A stretch of 16,406 nucleotides of DNA from Coprococcus sp. Its GTDB lineage: Bacteria > Bacillota > Clostridia > Lachnospirales > Lachnospiraceae. The stretch spans positions 1 to 16,406 of the forward strand of contig JAEDHX010000040.1 in NCBI GenBank assembly GCA_016296785.1, read 5' to 3'. This document shows, piece after piece, positions 6,571-12,579 of the stretch. A program made the position numbers and the translations under genes. The first letter of the stretch is position 1, and every line of letters starts with the position of its first letter. The notes beneath the pieces were generated by a model, which was given only the letters and a program-made list of their open reading frames with translations, was not told the origin of the DNA and searched no databases.

Positions 6571-8961
6571 ATGGCTTTGATAATTGGAACAAAAGCAGAT
6601 ACCTTGGAGTATTTGAAAAACAGAATATGCTGCTCCGACATTGAAAAGCTGCTGATTCTATATGTATCGGATTATTTGTCAGACAAGAAAGCAGCATCAC
6701 AAAGAATAGCAGATTATTTTGCAGGAGAAACAATAGTTGTAAGAAGTTCATCTACAAATGAAGATAACAGTTCAAGCTCAAATGCCGGTCATTATGAAAG
6801 TATATTAAATGTAGCTGCTAATGATCAATACCAGGTAATTAATGCAATAGATGAGGTTATTGCTTCTTATCAGAAGGATATTGCGGATATTAACAGGGAA
6901 CAAATACTTATTCAAAGGCAGGTAACAGATGTATTATATAGTGGAGTTGTATTTTCAAGGGAGATAAAGAATAACAGACCATACTATACAATAACCTATG
7001 CAGCGAACTCTACAGATGCCGTAACCTCGGGAGAATCAGGAGTGACAATATATGTAAGCAGAAGCTCTGAGGTTGCTGATTTGCCATACCCATTTGCAGG
7101 ATTAATCCGTGCTGTTATGGAGCTGGAGGGAATATATGAGAATATTCCGCTTGATGTTGAATTTGCAATTGATAAGGGAGGAAAAGTAATACTGTTTCAG
7201 GTAAGGCCGCTTGCTGCATGTATAAATATGGGACAAAATGATGTTGATGACATGGAAGTATCAAGGGCAATTGCTGATATTAAGCAGGATTACAAGCGTC
7301 TTAGTGATATGCTTGGAGAAAGAAATGCAATTATGTCGGATATGGCATTTTGGAATCCGGCAGAAATAATAGGCGAGAATCCTCATCCGCTTGATTATTC
7401 CCTGTACCGTGATATTATTACAAAATCAGCCTGGAACCAGGGCCTTAATTATATAGGATACAAGGAGGTGGATGGAGAGCTTATGTACAGACTTGGTAAT
7501 AAGCCGTACATCTCGCTTAGAAAAACCTTTCTTGGACTTATGCCACAGGAAATAGACAGGCGCCTTGCTGATAAGCTGCTAAATTACTATAACAAGAAAC
7601 TGCTTTCAGATATTACGGCGCACGATAAGGTCGAGTTTGAAATTGTATTTTCTAATTATGATCTGCTTACACCGATGCGAGTTGGTGAACTGGCTAAATA
7701 CGGATTTAGCAGTCTGGAGATAGCTGACTTAAAGGAGATACTTTTTACTCATACAAATAATATTGTGTGCAATTACAGAAAAATTGTTGAGAATGATTTG
7801 CAGGCGCTTAACGGACTAATGGTTCATCGTGAGAACATCAAGAGTAATCTTAGAATGTCTGCAAATGATATTAAAACCTTGCTTCAATATGTGGTTGAGC
7901 TGCTAGAGAGTATTAAGCTATATGGGACACCGAAGTTTGCAAGACAGGCAAGAATGGCATTTATTGCCAAATCATTTTGCCGCTCATTTGCAGCATGTGG
8001 TTATTTTCCCGAAAAAGAGATTGATGATTTTATGATGTCAATATATACCGTGGCGGCACAGTATGACGCGGATTTTCAAGAGTTTGCAACGGGAAACATG
8101 ACAAGAGAGGAGTTTGATGAAAGGTATGGTCATCTGCGCTCCGGTACATATGATATTACGTGTGATACGTATGCTTCCATGAGCTTTTCACCGAAGAAAT
8201 GTAATGAGAAGTCAAAGAAAATTAAAAAGACTATGCTTGAACTCAAGGATGTACCGTTAGCAGAAGAGCGCGTATCTGAGGCATTGCGCGATATGGGATT
8301 TAATATATCTGCGAAGGAATTTATATATTTCCTAAAAACCTCTATGGAGCAGCGTGAGTATTTTAAATTCGAGTTTACTAAAACACTAAGTCTTGTAATT
8401 GATTTAATTGCCGAAATTGGAGAACGACTTGGAATAGAAAAATCTGATATGGCTTTTCTTGATATTGATGATATCAGGGTATGTGCAAATAAAAGAACTG
8501 AAGAAATCAGGAATATGTGGTATACTATTATAATTGAAAATAAGCAAAGATATAGAATTAATTCAATGCTTATTCTACCGGGTGTAATACATGATAAAAG
8601 AAATATCAGCTATATTGAGCAACGGGAAGAACGACCGAATTTTATCACTTCAAAATGCGTATCGGGAGAAGTGATAGCACTTGAAGATTATGATAGGGAT
8701 GATATTGCAACTATAGAGGCAGTTAGTAATAAGATAGTAGTTATTACTAAGGCGGATCCCGGGTACGATTGGATATTTGCCCATGATATATTAGGATTTG
8801 TAACAAAGTATGGCGGAGTTGCCTCTCATATGGCGATAAGGTGTGCAGAGTTTGATATTCCTGCGGCAATTGGCTGTGGCAATGTAATATATAATGAAGC
8901 AATATCAATGAATAGAATGATTCTTGACTGTAAGAATGGAAAAATTATCAGGGAGGAGTAG
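6571..8961 (+). CDS. ATP-grasp/phosphohistidine-domain kinase, L-glutamine-kinase-like (Cj1418-like)
   Basis: A 796-residue enzyme with the three-part layout of PPDK/PEP-synthase-like phosphotransferases. The N-terminal ATP-grasp part has VVRSSSTNEDNSSSSNAG (~57–74), ILIQRQV (~112–118), SGVVFSRE (~124–131), DVEFAID (~195–201) and LFQVRPLA (~208–215). A middle domain (~230–660) has no familiar motif and would bind the acceptor. The C-terminal swivelling domain has GGVASHMAIRCAEFDIPAAIG, with H753 as the phospho-acceptor. The closest characterised enzyme I know with this layout and an adjacent class I amidotransferase-type hydrolase is Campylobacter jejuni Cj1418, which phosphorylates the amide nitrogen of L-glutamine. 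Substrate assignment is inference; rifampin phosphotransferase and other family members share the architecture. The ATG at 6571 is preferred over 6559 because GGAGAG lies between them, although its spacing is short. The hydrolase gene starts 2 bases after its stop. Confidence 0.7.
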   Translation: MALIIGTKADTLEYLKNRICCSDIEKLLILYVSDYLSDKKAASQRIADYFAGETIVVRSSSTNEDNSSSSNAGHYESILNVAANDQYQVINAIDEVIASYQKDIADINREQILIQRQVTDVLYSGVVFSREIKNNRPYYTITYAANSTDAVTSGESGVTIYVSRSSEVADLPYPFAGLIRAVMELEGIYENIPLDVEFAIDKGGKVILFQVRPLAACINMGQNDVDDMEVSRAIADIKQDYKRLSDMLGERNAIMSDMAFWNPAEIIGENPHPLDYSLYRDIITKSAWNQGLNYIGYKEVDGELMYRLGNKPYISLRKTFLGLMPQEIDRRLADKLLNYYNKKLLSDITAHDKVEFEIVFSNYDLLTPMRVGELAKYGFSSLEIADLKEILFTHTNNIVCNYRKIVENDLQALNGLMVHRENIKSNLRMSANDIKTLLQYVVELLESIKLYGTPKFARQARMAFIAKSFCRSFAACGYFPEKEIDDFMMSIYTVAAQYDADFQEFATGNMTREEFDERYGHLRSGTYDITCDTYASMSFSPKKCNEKSKKIKKTMLELKDVPLAEERVSEALRDMGFNISAKEFIYFLKTSMEQREYFKFEFTKTLSLVIDLIAEIGERLGIEKSDMAFLDIDDIRVCANKRTEEIRNMWYTIIIENKQRYRINSMLILPGVIHDKRNISYIEQREERPNFITSKCVSGEVIALEDYDRDDIATIEAVSNKIVVITKADPGYDWIFAHDILGFVTKYGGVASHMAIRCAEFDIPAAIGCGNVIYNEAISMNRMILDCKNGKIIREE

Positions 8962-8963
8962 CC

Positions 8964-9632
8964 ATGCTTCATGCACTTATAACACAACGTGAAGGTCATA
9001 ATATGTATGGAAAATCAACGGATGTATTAGAAGCAGCATACACGGAGTTTTATGAGAGTATGGGTATCTGCCTTCATCCGGTTTCAAATTTTTCGCAGAA
9101 TTATGATTATTTATTTGATAATCACTATGATTTACTGATTGTAACCGGTGGAGGGACGCTTCATCCGCGTCATTATGTAACACCGCATAAGGCAGAGCTT
9201 CAACCTCGGAGGGATGAAAAGGAAGAGAAGCTTATAATGTATTGTGTTGAAAATAATATACCTGTTATAGGTGTCTGTAGGGGTATGCAGCATATAAATG
9301 CATTATTTGGAGGTAAGATATCATATTCAGCGCCATTTAGGGTGCCTAGACCAAGAGGCGTTGATCATATGGTTAAGCTTGTAAATTCGGGGAGATATAT
9401 CAAGATAAATAACTTCCACAGCGACTGTATATATCCTGAAAACCTTTCAACTATGTTCTATCCGATAGCTGTTGATGAAGAAAATGACACGATAGAGGCT
9501 TTTGTTTCGCCTGCACTTAGCATACTTGCATTTCAGTGGCATCCGGAGAGATATTTTGAGAGTGAGGAAGGACGATTATTCTCACGCCATCTGATTCAGG
9601 ATTTTCTCGGTATCCCAAGAGATGACTCTTGA
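8964..9632 (+). CDS. Class I glutamine amidotransferase-type (C26) hydrolase, gamma-glutamyl-CDP-amidate-hydrolase-like (Cj1417-like)
   Basis: A stand-alone 222-residue amidotransferase-fold hydrolase. It has the glycine loop VTGGG (~60–64), the nucleophile elbow IGVCRGMQ with C105, an NFHS histidine (H152), and the closing FQWHPER with H193 and E195. The Cys–His–Glu triad is therefore complete. PRRDEKEEKL (~81–90) corresponds to the conserved Arg-Asp region of the C26 gamma-glutamyl hydrolases. PuuD-type gamma-Glu-GABA hydrolase would be the default annotation. The partnership with a Cj1418-like kinase instead points to release of glutamate from an N-phosphorylated or nucleotidyl-linked glutamine, as Cj1417 does. 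The start codon is 2 bases after the kinase stop, and GGGAGG lies inside the kinase's last codons, so the two are translationally coupled. No clear terminator follows. Confidence 0.75.
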   Translation: MLHALITQREGHNMYGKSTDVLEAAYTEFYESMGICLHPVSNFSQNYDYLFDNHYDLLIVTGGGTLHPRHYVTPHKAELQPRRDEKEEKLIMYCVENNIPVIGVCRGMQHINALFGGKISYSAPFRVPRPRGVDHMVKLVNSGRYIKINNFHSDCIYPENLSTMFYPIAVDEENDTIEAFVSPALSILAFQWHPERYFESEEGRLFSRHLIQDFLGIPRDDS

Positions 9633-9660
9633 AATTAAGTAAAATATATGCCCCATTTTA

Positions 9661-9689
9661 TTGAAATGATATACAAAAAATGATAAAAT
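9661..9689 (+). promoter_or_regulatory. Sigma-A promoter P1 upstream of the coiled-coil gene
   Basis: TTGAAA (9661–9666) and TAAAAT (9684–9689) are 17 bases apart, in the 117-base gap after the hydrolase gene. Confidence 0.65.
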
Positions 9690-9699
9690 AGCTTTTATG

Positions 9700-9727
9700 T
9701 TGACAATGTGCAGATAATTATTATGAT
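9700..9727 (+). promoter_or_regulatory. Possible second promoter P2 upstream of the coiled-coil gene
   Basis: A perfect TTGACA (9700–9705) is followed 16 bases later by TATGAT (9722–9727). It would start near 9734 and leave a leader of only about 16 bases containing the GGAGG, which is short but possible. Confidence 0.45.
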
Positions 9728-9749
9728 TATCGGTATCGGAGGTTTTAAT

Positions 9750-10529
9750 ATGGAAAACGGTAAAGCTAAACAGCTTTTAGATAGAATACAGATGCTTGTT
9801 GAAGAAGGTCAGAATGTGCCTTTTGCAGCAGGGAAAACTCTTGTTAATAAGGATGAGATGCTTGAGATTGTTGAAGAGCTAAAAACTACTATTGATATTG
9901 AGCTTAAGGCATATCATGAGATTACAGATAAGAGAAGTAAGATAATAAAAGAAGCTAACAAAGAGGCGGAGGAGATAATTCTTGAGGCTGAAGAAACTGC
10001 GTCAAGAATAAGACTTAGTAAGCCTAGTCCTCTTTCTGTTTCAAGAAAGGTTAAGAACCTAAATAAACAGGAGAAGATGGCTCTTCGTACTGCAAATGAG
10101 ATATATGCTGCATCTATTATATATACAAATGAGATGCTTATGGAGGTTAATGAATCTGTTCGACAGGCATATAATATGATAAGTATGGAAACTGACAGAG
10201 TCCTTGATTCTCTACGTAAGAAGTCTGAGATAATTGAGCAGAATAAAAGAGAGCTTATGGATGGCCTTATGGATATGAAGAAACAGGAGAGATATGCGGA
10301 TATTCTTGAGATAAGCCAGCTTCTTGCAAATGAAATCTATTATGAGAAGAATAAGGTCAAGGAAGAAGACAAAGAAGAACAGCCGGAAGAGCCGGAGGTT
10401 GTTCAGTGGGAGTTTGATTTCGAGGATAAAAAGGAGGAAGATCCTATAAGAATTAAGCCAACCAGGACGCAGCCGGTAGCTGAGAGGACGCCTGTGCCAC
10501 TTGATGAGAGAATAGATGATATATATTAG
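9750..10529 (+). CDS. DivIVA-like/V-ATPase-subunit-like coiled-coil protein, unknown function
   Basis: I do not recognise a specific function. The 259-residue protein begins with a short segment ending VNKDEMLEIVEELK (~32–45), typical of a Firmicute family often labelled DivIVA-like or V-ATPase subunit-like. Charged coiled coils follow at ~45–88 (IIKEANKEAEEIILEAEETASRI) and ~105–215. The C-terminal tail (~215–259) is low in complexity, rich in Glu, Lys and Pro, and probably disordered. There is no signal peptide or membrane segment. The ATG at 9750 is chosen because GGAGG lies 8 bases before it; the ATG at 9708 would add 14 hydrophobic residues without a ribosome binding site. The family's usual guess is a cell-division, envelope or scaffold role, which is inference only. 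No terminator separates it clearly from the pspA promoter region. Confidence 0.75.
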   Translation: MENGKAKQLLDRIQMLVEEGQNVPFAAGKTLVNKDEMLEIVEELKTTIDIELKAYHEITDKRSKIIKEANKEAEEIILEAEETASRIRLSKPSPLSVSRKVKNLNKQEKMALRTANEIYAASIIYTNEMLMEVNESVRQAYNMISMETDRVLDSLRKKSEIIEQNKRELMDGLMDMKKQERYADILEISQLLANEIYYEKNKVKEEDKEEQPEEPEVVQWEFDFEDKKEEDPIRIKPTRTQPVAERTPVPLDERIDDIY

Positions 10530-10612
10530 CAGCTTATCGTTCATCTGCTACAACAATAGATGTTATAATGTATCAAGATGAGCACGATGACAAAAATGCA
10601 TACCTAGGCATA

Positions 10613-10641
10613 TTGATTAGGATATAAACGTATTGTATAAT
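10613..10641 (+). promoter_or_regulatory. Sigma-A promoter of the pspA–SPFH operon
   Basis: TTGATT (10613–10618) and a perfect TATAAT (10636–10641) are 17 bases apart. Transcription would begin near 10648, about 70 bases before pspA. No sigma-54-type GG/GC promoter like that of proteobacterial psp operons is seen. Confidence 0.75.
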
Positions 10642-10655
10642 GGTGGAGTAACGAA

Positions 10656-10700
10656 CCGATTGGAAGATATTGAATCGGATTATATATACGGCGGGGGCCG
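10656..10700 (+). promoter_or_regulatory. Structured 5' leader of pspA (two hairpins)
   Basis: CCGATT (10656–10661) pairs with AATCGG (10673–10678). CGGC (10689–10692) pairs with GCCG (10697–10700) across a GGGG loop. The second hairpin ends 4 bases before AGGAGG, so folding could affect initiation. It matches no riboswitch class I know. Confidence 0.45.
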
Positions 10701-10717
10701 AATAGGAGGTAAAAAAG

Positions 10718-11398
10718 ATGGGTATTTTAAAGAGATTTAAAGACATTATGTCAGCAAACATTAACGCATTACTTGATAAGGCAGAGGATCCTGAGAAGAT
10801 GATTGATCAGTACATGAGAGATATGCAGGAAGATCTTAGAAAAGTAAAATCAGAGACAGCAACAGTTATGGCTGAGGAGCAGAGATGTAAGAGACAGCTC
10901 GATGAGTGTGACGCTGAGATTGCTAAGATGCAGAATTATGCTGAGAAGGCACTTGTTGCAGGTAATGAAGCAGATGCTATGAAATTCCTTGAGAAGAAGA
11001 ATCAGCTTGTTCAGAAACAGGTTCCACTTCAGCAGGCATATGATGCTGCAGCTGCTAATTCAGCTAAGATGAGACAGCTTCATGATAAGCTTACTAAGGA
11101 TGTTAGTGAACTTAATGCAAGAAGAGATGCTATCAAGGCTAAGGTTCAGGTAGCAAAGACTCAGGAGAAGATGAACAAGATGATGGGCAGCGTTGACAAC
11201 GCAGCCGGCTCTATGGCAGCATTTGAGAGAATGGAGGCTAAGGCAGATGCAATGCTTGACAAGGCAAATGCTATGTCAGAGCTTAATTCAATTGGTGGAG
11301 ATTCTATTGATGATTTAGCAAGCAAGTATGATGCTGCACCTAGTGCAGATGTGCAGGATGAGCTTGCAGCACTTAAGGCAAAAATGGGTATTCAGTAA
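10718..11398 (+). CDS. pspA: PspA/IM30 (Vipp1) family membrane-stress protein
   Basis: An ESCRT-III-related coiled-coil protein that binds and stabilises the cytoplasmic membrane under envelope stress. The 226 residues begin with the amphipathic membrane-binding helix (MGILKRFKDIMSANINALLDK, ~1–21). The canonical EDPEKMIDQYMRDM (~23–36) follows, then long charged helices to ~185 and a short C-terminal helix (VQDELAALKAKMGIQ). The length and layout are normal for PspA. AGGAGG lies 7 bases before the ATG, behind a structured leader. The SPFH–zinc-ribbon gene follows after 40 bases on the same transcript. This resembles the Bacillus ydjFGHI (pspA) operon reduced to its PspA and SPFH members. No pspB/pspC/pspF-type regulators are present. 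Confidence 0.95.
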   Translation: MGILKRFKDIMSANINALLDKAEDPEKMIDQYMRDMQEDLRKVKSETATVMAEEQRCKRQLDECDAEIAKMQNYAEKALVAGNEADAMKFLEKKNQLVQKQVPLQQAYDAAAANSAKMRQLHDKLTKDVSELNARRDAIKAKVQVAKTQEKMNKMMGSVDNAAGSMAAFERMEAKADAMLDKANAMSELNSIGGDSIDDLASKYDAAPSADVQDELAALKAKMGIQ

Positions 11399-11438
11399 TT
11401 TGATCCTGTAGGATTGTGCAGTAATAGGAGGATTACAG

Positions 11439-12404
11439 ATGGGATTATTTTCAAATCAGTTTGCAAATGTAGTTGAATGGGAAGAATACAGAGATGATGT
11501 GTTATTCTGGAAATGGACTAATAAAGAGATAAAGAAGGATTCTAAGCTTATTATTAAGCCGGGTCAGGATGCTATATTCCTTTATAATGGTGCTATAGAG
11601 GGAGTATTTACAGAGTCAGGAAGTTATACAATTGATTCTCAGATTATTCCTTTCTTATCTACACTTAAAGGATTTAAATTTGGTTTCAATTCAGGACTTC
11701 GTGCAGAGGTTGTATTTATTAATACTAAAGAGTTTACCTGCAATTGGGGTACCAGTTCACCAATCAGACTTGAGGCACCGGGACTTCCGGGAGGCCTTCC
11801 TGTAAGATCAAACGGTAAGTTCTCATTCAAGATACATGATTATGATACTCTGATTGAGAAGGTTGCCGGCATTAAGCAGATGTTTACTGTTGATGAGGTT
11901 CGTGACCGTATTAAGGGTATACTTGATGGCCTTCTTATGAAGTGGATTACAAAGGTTGGCCAGGATGTATTTAACCTTATGGCTAATGCATTTGACATAG
12001 CTAAAGGAATTAAAGAAGATTTGGATATGGAACTTATCGGATTAGGTCTTACTATTACTGATTTTAGAATAAGTGAATTTACATATCCTGAGAATATTAC
12101 AAAGCGTGCTGATGAAGCAGCTGAATATACAATGCTTGGCGATATGAACAGATTCCAGCAGGTTAGTATGGTAGATGCCATGACAGGTAATGGTGGCAAG
12201 ACTAGTACTAATGCAACAGATATGGCTGGTGCCATGATTGGTATGCAGATGGGAATGATGATGGCTAATCAGATGGCGAATAATATGCAGAATAATATGT
12301 CAGCAGCTACACCAAGTGGCGGTGCAGCTAAATTCTGCCCTAACTGCGGAACTCCGGCAAATGGTGCCAGATTCTGTAGTAACTGTGGAACAAAGCTAGG
12401 ATAA
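11439..12404 (+). CDS. SPFH-domain protein with C-terminal zinc ribbon (YdjI-like)
   Basis: Probably works with PspA at the membrane. The 321-residue protein has an SPFH/band-7-like domain (~35–225; motifs KPGQDAIFLYNGAIEGVF and ISEFTYPENITKRADEAAEY). It then has a Met/Asn-rich linker (GAMIGMQMGMMMANQMANNM, ~264–283) and a C-terminal zinc ribbon (CPNCG at 300–304, CSNCG at 313–317). It lacks an N-terminal membrane helix, unlike flotillins, so membrane association may depend on lipid binding or on PspA. The same combination is known from Bacillus YdjI and from proteins carrying the odd label 'virion core protein'. A good GGAGG precedes the ATG, and the 40-base gap after pspA has no terminator, so the two form an operon. 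Membrane-microdomain function is inferred from the family. Confidence 0.88.
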   Translation: MGLFSNQFANVVEWEEYRDDVLFWKWTNKEIKKDSKLIIKPGQDAIFLYNGAIEGVFTESGSYTIDSQIIPFLSTLKGFKFGFNSGLRAEVVFINTKEFTCNWGTSSPIRLEAPGLPGGLPVRSNGKFSFKIHDYDTLIEKVAGIKQMFTVDEVRDRIKGILDGLLMKWITKVGQDVFNLMANAFDIAKGIKEDLDMELIGLGLTITDFRISEFTYPENITKRADEAAEYTMLGDMNRFQQVSMVDAMTGNGGKTSTNATDMAGAMIGMQMGMMMANQMANNMQNNMSAATPSGGAAKFCPNCGTPANGARFCSNCGTKLG

Positions 12405-12461
12405 TTGCTTTGTAATAATGACTATAATATTTTTATAAAATAGTTAACAAAAAATGTGTCG

Positions 12462-12520
12462 AATGTGATATACTAAGCAAACAACAGTTTGTTTTTTGTA
12501 TTGCTTTGGCACATTTTTTT
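12462..12520 (+). terminator. Possible terminator after the SPFH gene
   Basis: Nested complementary segments AATGTG/CACATT (12462–12467, 12510–12515) and AAGCAA/TTGCTT (12475–12480, 12501–12506) are followed by a T-run to 12520. A small inner CAAAC/GTTTG hairpin also ends in six T. The stems are interrupted, so it is weaker than the other terminators. An extended -10-like TGATATACT lies inside it (from 12466) and could be a pcrA promoter. Confidence 0.4.
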
Positions 12521-12579
12521 GTGCAGACGTATATTCGATACAATTTGAGAAAAGACTAGATTGATATAAAGGAGGCAAT

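Noticed and set aside
9708..9749. Upstream ATG giving 14 extra hydrophobic residues before the coiled-coil protein
   Set aside because: It lies within a promoter-like region and has no ribosome binding site; GGAGG precedes the ATG at 9750.
10531..10605. Imperfect inverted repeat and TATAAT-like box (10564) after the coiled-coil gene
   Set aside because: The arms ATCGTTCATCT/AGATGAGCACGAT need bulges and a long loop, no T-run follows, and no -35 box fits the TATAAT.
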